From UBA6912 sp041611095 (GTDB lineage Bacteria > Actinomycetota > Acidimicrobiia > Spongiisociales > UBA5794), in NCBI GenBank assembly GCA_041611095.1, contig JBFINP010000009.1, positions 1 through 64,000 of the forward strand: a DNA stretch of 64,000 bases, given 5' to 3'. The notes under the pieces are model-generated. The model searched no databases. It had not been told where the DNA came from and worked only from the letters and a program-made list of their open reading frames with translations. The translations under genes were made by a program, and so were the position numbers. How positions within the stretch are numbered: the first letter of the stretch is position 1; each line of letters begins with the position of its first letter. This document shows, one piece after another, positions 32,695-40,329 of this stretch.

Positions 32695-33963
32695 TCAGTC
32701 GATCGGCATGTCGCTCAGATACTTCTTCCACAGATGGCCGGGCGTGCTCTCGACGGTCTCGATGACCTCGCGCATCGCATCGAGCGCGGTGGCCTCCGAC
32801 CGGTCGTACACATCGCCTTGGAGGAGGCGGAGCACCTGGATGCGGTATTCCTCCTTGTCGATGAAGTAGGTGAACATGTGGAGCAGTTTGTAGTAGAGCT
32901 TGATGAACTCGTACCAGACGCCCACGCCCTCCTTGAGCTTGGACTCGTAGGACTCGAAGGCGGCCCGCGTCCTGTCGCCGGATTCCAGCGCCTTGATGAT
33001 CGCCTCGGAGGCGAACTTGGCGCTGTGCGCCGCCACGCTGACGCCCGACGAGAAGATCGGGTCGACGAACCGGGCGGCGTCGCCGATGAGCACGTAGCCG
33101 TCACCGGCGAACTGGCTCATCGAGTACGAGTAATCGGCTTCCGTCTTGAAGTCGTTGATCAGCGTCGCCTTGGCCATCGCCCGGGCGAAGTCGGGGCTGG
33201 ATCCGACCATGTCCTGCCAGTACTCCTCGAGGCGGCCCCGGGACTGCTGGAAGACCTCCTTCTCGACGACGACCCCGATCGAGGTGATGGTGTCCGTGAT
33301 CGGGATCTGCCAGCCCCAGCCGCGCTTGGCGTTGAGGAAGTAGATGTGGATGAAGTCCCAGGTGTCCGGGTTGGCGCTGCGGTCGACATCCTCGAACCAC
33401 CCGTGGACCGCGAACTGGTTGAAGATCGGGTCCTTCTGGCGCAGGCGGAGCTGGGAGCCGAGAATGGCATTGCGGCCCGATGCGTCCACGACGATCTTGG
33501 CCGGGACGTCCACCTCGACGCCGGCGAGGGAGACCTTGACGCCAACCGCCCGGTCGCCGTCCATGAGAACCTCACGCACGTCGACGCCCTGATACACCTT
33601 CGAGCCGAGCGACTGGGCGTGCTGGAGGAGGCGTAGGTCGAACCGGCTGCGGTCCACGTGGTACGTGTAGTCCTGGTTGATCCCCTCCTGGGGGAACTCC
33701 TTGAACCAGATGGCGTACTCACCGGGGGCGTCGGTGCCGTGCCACGAGGCGCCGTACTTGTGGGGGAAGCGCTCTTCCTCCATGACCGGCAGGAAATCGA
33801 TGTCCTCGAAGATCCGGGTCGTTGCGGTGACCATGGACTCGCCCACGTGAGGCCGTGGATGCATGGCCTTCTCGAAGATCACGTTGTCGATGCCCGCCTT
33901 CGACAGGTAGGCCCCCAGGATCGACCCGGCCGGGCCTCCCCCGATGATCACGACATCCCCCAT
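32695..33963 (-). CDS. FAD-dependent oxidoreductase of the tryptophan-halogenase/geranylgeranyl-reductase group
   Basis: This 422-residue flavoprotein has the FAD motif VVIIGGGPAGSILGAYLSKAG and the second motif GDGYVLIGDAARFVDPIFSSGVSVAAHSAKFA. It matches bacterial NAD(P)/FAD-dependent oxidoreductases annotated as tryptophan halogenase-like, seen with PRPHVGESMV. The halogenase WxWxIP motif is close here (GWGWQIPIT), but I do not see proof of chlorination. No biosynthetic cluster surrounds it. GGAGGG is five bases before the ATG, and an inverted repeat lies in the upstream region. Confidence 0.8.
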   Translation of the reverse strand: MGDVVIIGGGPAGSILGAYLSKAGIDNVIFEKAMHPRPHVGESMVTATTRIFEDIDFLPVMEEERFPHKYGASWHGTDAPGEYAIWFKEFPQEGINQDYTYHVDRSRFDLRLLQHAQSLGSKVYQGVDVREVLMDGDRAVGVKVSLAGVEVDVPAKIVVDASGRNAILGSQLRLRQKDPIFNQFAVHGWFEDVDRSANPDTWDFIHIYFLNAKRGWGWQIPITDTITSIGVVVEKEVFQQSRGRLEEYWQDMVGSSPDFARAMAKATLINDFKTEADYSYSMSQFAGDGYVLIGDAARFVDPIFSSGVSVAAHSAKFASEAIIKALESGDRTRAAFESYESKLKEGVGVWYEFIKLYYKLLHMFTYFIDKEEYRIQVLRLLQGDVYDRSEATALDAMREVIETVESTPGHLWKKYLSDMPID

Positions 33964-34004
33964 TAGTCCCTCCTATGGAGCCGGCCGAGCGACCGGCGGT
34001 AAAG

Positions 34005-34022
34005 GCTGAATCAGCGTTCAGC
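34005..34022 (-). promoter_or_regulatory. Candidate operator before the flavin-dependent gene
   Basis: GCTGAA-N6-TTCAGC (34005-34010 and 34017-34022) is a 6-bp inverted repeat with six-base spacer, about 42 bases upstream of the ATG at 33963. It resembles a TetR/GntR half-site pair. No regulator gene is adjacent. Confidence 0.4.
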
Positions 34023-34079
34023 AATGTACCGCTTTCCGTTTCGCAAACCAGATGACGGAGGGAATATGAGTCGGGCGAC

Positions 34080-34721
34080 TCAGACGATCCGGCGATCGCT
34101 CGCCCAACGCGCCAGCTCGTGGCGGCTGGACAGCTGCAGCTTGCGGAGCACCGCCGACACGTGGGTCTCCACGGTCTTGATCGAGATCGACAGCCGTCTC
34201 GCCACCTGCTTGTAGGTGTAGCCGCGGGCGATCTGACGCAGCACCTCCTGCTCCCGAGGGGTCAGCTGGTCCAACTCGGGATCGGACGGTCGCGGCATGG
34301 CCCCGGCGAAGGCGTCGAGAACGAACCCGGCCAGTCGGGGGGAGAACACGGCGTCGCCGTCGGCGGTGCGCCGGATGGCGTCGGCCAGCTCGTCCGGCCC
34401 GATCGACTTGGTCACATAGCCACGGGCGCCGGCGCGGATCATGGCGATCACGTCTTCGGGGGCGTCGGAGACGGACAGCGCGAGGAAGCGGATGTCGGGA
34501 TGGGTCTCGGCGACGTTCTGAATGACCGCGAGCCCGCCGCCGCCAGGCATGTGAACGTCGATGAGGACCAGGTCCGGCTCGCTCTTGCGGATCGCTCCGA
34601 TGGCGTCGTCGACGTCGGTCGCCGATCCGACGATGTCGAAGCTGTCGTCGCCCGCCAGCTCGGTGCGGACGCCGGTGAGGAACAGCTCGTGGTCGTCGAC
34701 GAGGAAGAGACGGATCGTCAC
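34080..34721 (-). CDS. NarL/LuxR family response regulator
   Basis: This 213-residue regulator has a receiver domain (LFLVDDHELFLTGV with acidic pocket, phospho-Asp in LVLIDVHMPGGGG near residue 55, Lys in GYVTKS) and a C-terminal LuxR HTH (LTPREQEVLRQIARGYTYKQVARRLSISIKTVETHVSAVLRKLQ). The GTG start overlaps the stop of the kinase gene (GTGA). Together with the upstream sensor kinase it forms a LiaRS-like envelope-stress pair; direct repeats in the divergent promoter are candidate targets. Confidence 0.9.
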   Translation of the reverse strand: MTIRLFLVDDHELFLTGVRTELAGDDSFDIVGSATDVDDAIGAIRKSEPDLVLIDVHMPGGGGLAVIQNVAETHPDIRFLALSVSDAPEDVIAMIRAGARGYVTKSIGPDELADAIRRTADGDAVFSPRLAGFVLDAFAGAMPRPSDPELDQLTPREQEVLRQIARGYTYKQVARRLSISIKTVETHVSAVLRKLQLSSRHELARWASDRRIV

Positions 34722-35932
34722 GGCTGCTCCAGCGGCATCTCGAGGTGCACTTCGGTGCCTTCGCCCGCCTCGCTGTGGATCTCGGCCGCTCCGCCGTGGC
34801 GGGTCATCCGGCCGGCGATCGACTGGCGAATGCCGTGGCGGTCGTCGGGGACCTCGTCCGGATCGAAGCCTCTGCCTTGATCGGTGACGAAGACGTCGAG
34901 CGATCCACCCACCGCTTCGGCGTAGACGGACACTCGGGGAGCGCCGGAGTGGCGGGCGGCGTTGTTCATGGCCTCGGCCGCCGCCTTGACGACGGCCTCG
35001 ACCTCGTTGGTCACCGGGATGTCGTTCACCACGACGACCTCGACCGGCACGTCGTGATCTTGCTCGACTCTCGTGGCCGCCTGCTCGAGAGCGCGCGAGA
35101 GACTGAGGCCGTCGGCCGAGGTGCCGGCGCCGTAGAGCCAGTTGCGCAGCTCGCGTTCCTGGGAACGGGCCAGGGTGACCATCTTGCGGGGGTCGTCGCT
35201 GCGCTGGATGAGGGCCAGCGTCTGCAAGACCGAGTCGTGGAGGTGGGCCGCCAGCTCGGATCGTTCCTCCGAGCGGATGCGGTCGCGCCTCTCCGAGGCG
35301 AGATCGCCGGCGAGCCGAACCACCCATGGTCCGAACACCAGCATGAACCCGGCGGCGGTTATGCCGACGGCGATGACGATGGGGCCGAGCTGGCGAAAGG
35401 CGTCGATGCTGCCCGAGAAGGTGGCGAGGCCTCCCAGCATGAGGACCGCACCAAAGATGACCCGGACATTGCTCGGAGCCGTCTCGGCGAGCACCGACCC
35501 GCCGGGCTGACGACGCTCGCTGCGGTCCCAGATGGCGGCGATGCCGAAGGCTACGAGCAGCGCCGACCAGACGAGTCCGTCACCGAACCACAGGTCGACC
35601 CCACGAGCCGCAACCAGGGCGGCGAGGAGGAAGAGCGCCAGGCCCCCCTGACGGCGGCCGTCGAGGTCGCGCTCGACGGTTCGAGTCGGCGCTGCATCGC
35701 CGGCCAGCAGCCAAAGCACCACGTAGAGGACCACGCCGATGCCGCCGGCGAACGTGAGCACAACGAAGGCGGCCCGCAGGTAAGGCGTGCCGACGTGGAG
35801 ATGAGCGGCGAGCCCGGCGGCGACGCCGCTCACGACACGCTCGTCCGAGCTGCGGACCAGTGACGTGCGCAGTCGCTGCCAGGCGGCCTTCTCGCGCCTG
35901 GTGTCGGGAGGTGTCGTCTCGATGTCGACCAC
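34718..35932 (-). CDS. PspC-domain sensor histidine kinase (NarL-associated type)
   Basis: This 404-residue kinase begins with a PspC domain (residues 25-80: LVRSSDERVVSGVAAGLAAHLHVGTPYLRAAFVVLTFAGGIGVVLYVVLWLLAG), followed by further membrane helices, then a HisKA_3 dimerisation region (ELAAHLHDSVLQTLALIQR, phospho-His) and an HATPase domain (EAMNNAARHSG; VTDQGRGFDPD; GIRQSIAGRMTRHGG). PspC suggests it senses membrane or envelope stress. GTG start at 35932 or 35929. It is divergent from another PspC protein gene, separated by 127 bp. Confidence 0.9.
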   Translation of the reverse strand: MVDIETTPPDTRREKAAWQRLRTSLVRSSDERVVSGVAAGLAAHLHVGTPYLRAAFVVLTFAGGIGVVLYVVLWLLAGDAAPTRTVERDLDGRRQGGLALFLLAALVAARGVDLWFGDGLVWSALLVAFGIAAIWDRSERRQPGGSVLAETAPSNVRVIFGAVLMLGGLATFSGSIDAFRQLGPIVIAVGITAAGFMLVFGPWVVRLAGDLASERRDRIRSEERSELAAHLHDSVLQTLALIQRSDDPRKMVTLARSQERELRNWLYGAGTSADGLSLSRALEQAATRVEQDHDVPVEVVVVNDIPVTNEVEAVVKAAAEAMNNAARHSGAPRVSVYAEAVGGSLDVFVTDQGRGFDPDEVPDDRHGIRQSIAGRMTRHGGAAEIHSEAGEGTEVHLEMPLEQP

Positions 35933-35995
35933 GAGTCGATGTTGTCACAGGCCCGTTGTGCCCACAACCGGGGATGCCCCTGACCGGCAGCCTTA

Positions 35996-36016
35996 TCTCA
36001 GGGTCGTCTCAGGGTC
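35996..36016. promoter_or_regulatory. Direct repeat in the divergent PspC promoter region
   Basis: TCTCAGGGTC occurs at 35996-36005 and again at 36007-36016, an 11-base period, so both copies face the same side of the helix. It lies between the kinase gene and the PspC/LiaF-like gene and is a candidate binding site for the co-encoded response regulator. Confidence 0.5.
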
Positions 36017-36059
36017 ATACCCAATGGTGATCGTCGCCCGCACCCGGCACGATGGCGGC

Positions 36060-37232
36060 ATGAACGACACGATGACTCCACCACGAACCCAGCCCGAGCT
36101 GGTCCGCCCCCATGACGGCCGGGTCATCGCCGGCGTCGCCTCCGCCGTGGCGAGAAGGCTGGACGTCGGCGTCGGCTGGATCCGGGTGGCGTTCGTCCTC
36201 GCCTCCTTCTTCGGCGGTCTCGGCATCCTGCTGTACATCGTCGGCTGGCTCACCATCCGCGACGAGCACGAGGTCACGCCCATCGCCGAACGCTGGGTGG
36301 GCGACCTCGAAGGAACGTCCGCCTGGGTCGGTATCGGCCTCATCGTCGTCGCCGGCTTGGTGCTGCTCAGCGCGACGAACCTCGTCAGGGGTGAGCTCGT
36401 GCTGGCGGCTGGACTGTTCCTCGCCGGCGTGCTGCTGTATCGGGGCCGGCTCCCGGGCCGCCTCGGGCAGGATGCCGACTCGGCACCGTTGCCGGAAACC
36501 GCTGCTTCGGCGTCGTCGACCGCAACAGAAGAACGGGTGTCCGGCACCATCGGGGGCGGTGCAGCTCCTCCTCCTGCTCCTCCCTTGGCCCAGCGTCCGA
36601 TGCCGCCCCCGCCGGCACCGCCCGGACCGCCGTCCTACCTGGGACGCCTTGCGGTGGCGGCGTCGCTGCTCCTCCTCGGTGTGATGGGGTTGCTCGACAA
36701 CCTCGACGTCATCCGACCGGGTCTCCGCCACTACGTCGCCGGCGTCGTCCTCGTGCTCGGAATCGCCCTGCTCGTCGGCAGCTTCCTAGGGCGGGCGCGG
36801 GGGCTGATCGTGCTCGGTCTGTTTGCGATGCCCATTCTCTTCGTCTCGGCCGCGGTCCGGCTGCCGTTGAGCGGGGAGTGGGGCGATCGGGAGGTCCGAC
36901 CGGCAGCATCTACTGAGCTTCAGTCGAGGTATGAGCTGAGTGGCGGCCAGCTGGTGCTCGACCTGCGTGATCTTGCCGCCCTCACCGAGGACACCGCGGT
37001 GTCAGTCGACGTGGGGGTCGGGCAGATCAGGGTGGTCATTCCACCCGATGCTGCGTACGACGTCGCAGCCAGCGCCTCTGTCGGGATCGGGGCCGTGAAC
37101 GTGCTCGGGGTCGACCACGGTGGGCTCGGAGTCGATCAAGAGATCTACCTCGGTCCCGATTCGGACGGACCGGATCTCCAGTTGCAGCTCGACGTGGGTC
37201 TCGGCGAGATCGTCGTCGAGGTCACCAATTGA
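36060..37232 (+). CDS. PspC/LiaF-like membrane protein
   Basis: This 390-residue protein has an N-terminal PspC domain (VRPHDGRVIAGVASAVARRLDVGVGWIRVAFVLASFFGGLGILLYIVGWLTI), three more hydrophobic pairs, a Pro-rich loop (residues 175-205) and a C-terminal beta domain of LiaF/DUF2154 type (VSVDVGVGQIRVVIPPDAAYDVAASASVGIGAVNVLG). LiaF proteins restrain LiaS-type kinases in Firmicutes, and this protein may play the same part for the divergent kinase. It is followed after 14 bases by a small membrane protein gene. Confidence 0.85.
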   Translation: MNDTMTPPRTQPELVRPHDGRVIAGVASAVARRLDVGVGWIRVAFVLASFFGGLGILLYIVGWLTIRDEHEVTPIAERWVGDLEGTSAWVGIGLIVVAGLVLLSATNLVRGELVLAAGLFLAGVLLYRGRLPGRLGQDADSAPLPETAASASSTATEERVSGTIGGGAAPPPAPPLAQRPMPPPPAPPGPPSYLGRLAVAASLLLLGVMGLLDNLDVIRPGLRHYVAGVVLVLGIALLVGSFLGRARGLIVLGLFAMPILFVSAAVRLPLSGEWGDREVRPAASTELQSRYELSGGQLVLDLRDLAALTEDTAVSVDVGVGQIRVVIPPDAAYDVAASASVGIGAVNVLGVDHGGLGVDQEIYLGPDSDGPDLQLQLDVGLGEIVVEVTN

Positions 37233-37246
37233 GGAAGGATTCGCTC

Positions 37247-37543
37247 GTGCAACGCCACAGCTTCGACGTCATCTCGTTCCTCTTCGGTGCGGCGTTCGTC
37301 GTCGCCGCCACATGGGTGCTCGTCACCGACGGCAACCTGGACCTCGTCGACGGTAGATGGGTGTGGCCCGGTCTTCTCCTGCTCGGGGGAGTGTTGCTCC
37401 TTGCCTCCATCGTGACGAAGCCGAAGTCGAACCCGTCGCCCTTCCTCGAGGCGTCGGACTCCGGGGACGCCGACGAGGCAGCTCGTATCGAAGAGGCCAA
37501 GGCCGAGCTACCGGAGGACCCGTTCAGTCGACGGGGATCTTGA
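37247..37543 (+). CDS. Small two-helix membrane protein
   Basis: This 98-residue protein begins MQRHSFDVISFLFGAAFVVAATWVLV and has two membrane helices separated by a short loop (TDGNLDLVDGRWVW), then an acidic C-terminus. It resembles small proteins often encoded beside PspC genes. GTG 37247 was chosen because GGAAGG lies seven bases upstream; a TTG at 37229 is possible. Its end overlaps the end of the convergent TetR gene by 20 bp. Confidence 0.75.
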   Translation: MQRHSFDVISFLFGAAFVVAATWVLVTDGNLDLVDGRWVWPGLLLLGGVLLLASIVTKPKSNPSPFLEASDSGDADEAARIEEAKAELPEDPFSRRGS

Positions 37544-38168
37544 CCCGGCGGCCTGGAGTCGTCGGATCGGCGCCTTCGCCGTCGTCCTCGCCGAGTATCG
37601 ACTGAACGAGGGTGGCGGCGACGAGAATCGTGTCGTAGAGCGTGGTCTGGGCCCGCGACGGGTCGAGGTGGGTCAGCAGCTCGATCCCGAGAAACAGCGA
37701 CGCAACGGCGTAGGCGAGATCGTCGATGGGCACGAGGCCGGCGAAGGGCGTGTCGGCCGCCACCGCCTCGAGCGTCTCCTTCACCACGTCGATCCAGGGA
37801 TCGAACGCGTCGCGCAGGCGGGTCCCCATCTCGTCGTTGCCGGCGGCCCCCGCCATGAGCTGGGTGAGCACCGTGAGGTTGCCCTCGGCGAGATCCTCGG
37901 CGTGGAGCTCGGCGGCGACCTCGGCGAGCTCGGGGAGGGTGCGGATGCCCGCCAGCTTCTGCCGGTAGCGCTCGATGCGCTGCTCGCTCGTGTGGTAGAT
38001 CGTGGCGACCAGCACCTCCTCGATGCTCCCGAAGTGGTAGAAGATCAAGGCCTGGTTGAAGCCTCCGTGGCGGGCGATGGCGCGGGCGCTCGTGCCCGTG
38101 ATGCCCTCCTCCTTGAGGGTCGCCACCGTGGCTTCGATAATCTTGGTTCGCGTGTCCTCGCCGGTCAT
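37524..38168 (-). CDS. TetR family transcriptional regulator
   Basis: This 214-residue regulator has the TetR HTH at residues 5-50 (TRTKIIEATVATLKEEGITGTSARAIARHGGFNQALIFYHFGSIEEVL) and a helical effector domain. The ATG at 38168 begins just after the stop of the DCC gene at 38176 and is the last gene of a four-gene unit. The perfect palindrome over the first gene's promoter at 39591-39608 is its probable operator. The effector is unknown. Confidence 0.85.
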   Translation of the reverse strand: MTGEDTRTKIIEATVATLKEEGITGTSARAIARHGGFNQALIFYHFGSIEEVLVATIYHTSEQRIERYRQKLAGIRTLPELAEVAAELHAEDLAEGNLTVLTQLMAGAAGNDEMGTRLRDAFDPWIDVVKETLEAVAADTPFAGLVPIDDLAYAVASLFLGIELLTHLDPSRAQTTLYDTILVAATLVQSILGEDDGEGADPTTPGRRVKIPVD

Positions 38169-38175
38169 CGGGGCC

Positions 38176-38574
38176 TCAGGCGTCGATCGTGTGGAGGCAG
38201 TCCTCGCACTTGGGTGGGCCCAGTATCGCTCCGATGGCGGCGCGGTGGGTGGACACTCGCTTGAAGAGGGCGGCGGCCAGCCCGGAGAGTCCACGACGCG
38301 ACAATCGCATCGCCCACGGCCGCCAGCGGCGGAGCGCCCACAGGCACATGAGAAACCCGTCGGGCGCTCCCCACCACACCCGCCCGTCGTCGGCGACCAC
38401 GACCAGTTCGTCGCCGAGCTCGCGGATCCTGCCGAATCGGCGCATCGCCGCCGGCGAACCGGCGGCGAGCACCTCGATCGGGACGTATGCGGGTTGCAGG
38501 GTGAGCCAGTGGGCCGACCGCCTGCACAGGTTGCAGTTCTCGTCGTAGAGGACGGTGAGTGCGGCCGGATACAT
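38176..38574 (-). CDS. DCC family thiol-disulfide oxidoreductase-like protein
   Basis: This 132-residue protein has the DCC (DUF393) signature VLYDENCNLCRRSAHWL, with the CxxC pair of DxxCxxC, plus VWWGAPDGFLMCLWALRRWRP and a C-terminal CEDCLHTID that adds another CxxC. The family is predicted to act in thiol-disulfide exchange. The ATG is two bases from the stop of the membrane protein gene upstream, so they are translated together. Confidence 0.8.
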   Translation of the reverse strand: MYPAALTVLYDENCNLCRRSAHWLTLQPAYVPIEVLAAGSPAAMRRFGRIRELGDELVVVADDGRVWWGAPDGFLMCLWALRRWRPWAMRLSRRGLSGLAAALFKRVSTHRAAIGAILGPPKCEDCLHTIDA

Positions 38575-38576
38575 GC

Positions 38577-38990
38577 TCAGGCTCCGCTGTCGGGGTCGGC
38601 GAGCACGGCGCGGTGGAGGACGGGCGGGGGAGCGGCGTCGATCTGGCGTCGTTGCCTGATCTTCCAGAACACGTACATGTTCACGAAGTGGATGACGCCG
38701 AGGCTCAACAGCAGGATGCCCAGCTTGCGGATCAGCAGCTCGCTGGCCGCCACCGAGTCCTCGGGCCGCTCGCCCGGCAGCAATAGCAGGGCATAGCCGA
38801 GGTTGAGCATGTAGAAGCCGATCACCAGCAGCCGGTTGACGGCGTGAGCCATCTCCGGCCGGTCGTCGAAGACGTCGGCGAGGAACACCTCCCCGTTGCG
38901 GAACAGGGTCCTGGCCAGCCATACGACGAGCGAGACCGCCGCCACACCGTAGATCACATAGACGGTGAGCAGAGCCGCCGTCGTGTCCAT
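38577..38990 (-). CDS. Small membrane protein, unknown function
   Basis: This 137-residue protein has three hydrophobic segments: one at the N-terminus (TTAALLTVYVIYGVAAVSLVVWLARTLF), one around LLVIGFYMLNLGYALLLL, and one around LGILLLSLGVIHFVNMYVFW. I recognise no family. AGGAGGTGA lies directly upstream of the ATG. It is the second gene in the operon, four bases after the first, and its partner genes suggest an envelope or redox role. Confidence 0.75.
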   Translation of the reverse strand: MDTTAALLTVYVIYGVAAVSLVVWLARTLFRNGEVFLADVFDDRPEMAHAVNRLLVIGFYMLNLGYALLLLPGERPEDSVAASELLIRKLGILLLSLGVIHFVNMYVFWKIRQRRQIDAAPPPVLHRAVLADPDSGA

Positions 38991-38994
38991 CAGG

Positions 38995-39588
38995 TCACCT
39001 CCTGGGTGAGTCGTCGAATACGTCGGGGGGTGCGGGGTTTGCGGAAGGCACGGGGCGGAGGGATCTCTTGACCACCCCAGGCCCGAAGATGAGGCCGGTG
39101 GCGAGTGGGGGGCCGGTGATGATCGCCGACTCCGGGGAGACGAGGATCGGAACCGCCAGCAGGACGGCGGGCAGGATGAGGAAGATCCTGATGTGCTGTC
39201 CGGTCGTGTGCGGCGGCCGCCCGGTGAGGTGACGCAGGCCGTAGATGAGCAACGCCTGGCCGAGGACCGGTAGTGCGAGGAAGCCGCCGGCGCAGGCACC
39301 GATGATCGCCCCGATGAAGAACCCGGCCGGCCCCGCGAAGAGACCCAGGAGGGCCCCCACCACGGTTCCCGCCTTGATTCCGAGGAGCAGCCATCCGACG
39401 ATCATCCGATCCCAGAGGACCTCACGGTCCGTGGGCTTGACGGTGCGGGCGGCGTGGGGAGGAGCTGGTGGCTGCGGCGACGGGTCGTCGGTCGCCAGGG
39501 ATCGGCGAGCGAGGCGATCACTGAAATCGTCCCAATCGGCGAAGGGACTGTCACTGTCTACGGGTTTGAGCGTTCGCTTTGAGCGCAT
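38995..39588 (-). CDS. Membrane protein, first gene of the TetR-controlled operon
   Basis: This 197-residue protein has a polar, Pro-rich N-terminus of about 60 residues and then four hydrophobic segments. The first two are Gly/Ala-rich (GIKAGTVVGALLGLFAGPAGFFIGAIIGACAGGFLALPVLGQALLIYG), like glycine-zipper pore or anchor proteins. The ATG at 39588 follows the -10 box by six bases, so the mRNA should be leaderless. I recognise no named family. Confidence 0.72.
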   Translation of the reverse strand: MRSKRTLKPVDSDSPFADWDDFSDRLARRSLATDDPSPQPPAPPHAARTVKPTDREVLWDRMIVGWLLLGIKAGTVVGALLGLFAGPAGFFIGAIIGACAGGFLALPVLGQALLIYGLRHLTGRPPHTTGQHIRIFLILPAVLLAVPILVSPESAIITGPPLATGLIFGPGVVKRSLRPVPSANPAPPDVFDDSPRR

Positions 39589-39623
39589 GCTTTGAGCATA
39601 TGCTCAAACAGTGATCGCGTCAA
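39565..39623 (-). promoter_or_regulatory. Leaderless promoter with palindromic operator and 13-bp-spaced half-sites
   Basis: On the minus strand the promoter reads TTGACG (39618-39623), 17-base spacer, TATGCT (39595-39600), then six bases to the ATG at 39588. A perfect 18-bp palindrome TTTGAGCATATGCTCAAA (39591-39608) covers the -10. Two further TTTGAGC half-sites at 39565-39571 and 39578-39584 lie in the first codons, exactly 13 bp apart. TetR, encoded last in the operon, is the likely binder. Confidence 0.78.
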
Positions 39624-39641
39624 GGGGTGCGGGATTCGGAA

Positions 39642-39676
39642 GGGGCGGGCCTCCGGGATGGCAGGAGGCCCGCCCC
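39642..39676 (-). terminator. Hairpin terminator of the tandem membrane-protein operon
   Basis: Perfect 13-bp arms (GGGGCGGGCCTCC / GGAGGCCCGCCCC) with a nine-base loop lie 27 bases past the stop at 39703. They separate that operon from the divergent-facing promoter at 39618. Confidence 0.78.
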
Positions 39677-39702
39677 ATGGTGTGGCAGCGGTGCGTGGCG
39701 GA

Positions 39703-40326
39703 TCAGGCGGCGGGCAGCTCGCGGATGCGATCGGCCTGGAACTTCAGCACGGTGATGATCGTGCCCAGCCCGAACGTGATCGCCAGCAGGTAGAGGCCGA
39801 CGCCCATGCGGCGCACTCCTTCGAGCCAGATGCCGGCCTGCTCGGCGGCGACGAAGTTGCTCCCGGAGTCGAGACCGGCAGCGATCACGAAGTGGATGAT
39901 CACTGGGATCAGGATGGCCATCATTCCCATCATCATCCCGGCCATGAACACCTTGGCCGTCACCGGCATCTCCAGAGTCTCCACGCTGCGACCCGCCGCC
40001 TCCTGTACCTCGCCGCCACCCTTGCGGAAGGCGCCGAGGATCCGGGCGATGGCGAACGACACCGCAGCGAAGACCGCCATGAAGCCCAGGAACATGAACC
40101 CAGGTACCAGGTGGTTCAGGCGGGCGATCGTCACCTCGGACGAACCGCCGGCGACCGCGTCGGCGCGGACGATGGCGAGGATGAACCCGATGGCGAAGCT
40201 CATGAGCGCCATCACCCACATCGGTGCCCACAGTGCCCGGCCCATCTTCTGCGGGAAGTTGTAGCCCGGTGAGTGGTCGCTGACCTTCACCTGCGGCTTG
40301 GCGAGGGTGGTTGTCATCGTCATCAT
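39703..40326 (-). CDS. Integral membrane protein, paralogue of the upstream gene product
   Basis: This 207-residue protein has four hydrophobic segments. It shares distinctive blocks with the 319-residue neighbour: RALWAPMWVMALMSFAIG against RTMWAPMLAMGAMLVVAG, GGGEVQEAAGRSVETLEMPVTAKVFMAG against GGGQVQEALGLTVATLKMPATAKAFVGL, and a final LKFQADRIREL against LGFQFDRIRQI. The two arose by duplication. The function is unknown. Only three bases separate the genes. AGGAG precedes the cluster of ATG codons at the start. Confidence 0.75.
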   Translation of the reverse strand: MMTMTTTLAKPQVKVSDHSPGYNFPQKMGRALWAPMWVMALMSFAIGFILAIVRADAVAGGSSEVTIARLNHLVPGFMFLGFMAVFAAVSFAIARILGAFRKGGGEVQEAAGRSVETLEMPVTAKVFMAGMMMGMMAILIPVIIHFVIAAGLDSGSNFVAAEQAGIWLEGVRRMGVGLYLLAITFGLGTIITVLKFQADRIRELPAA

Positions 40327-40329
40327 CTC

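Noticed and set aside
32695..33963. Halogenase-like gene as part of a natural-product cluster
   Set aside because: Flanking genes are an F420 oxidoreductase behind a terminator and a two-component system; no NRPS, PKS or precursor genes.
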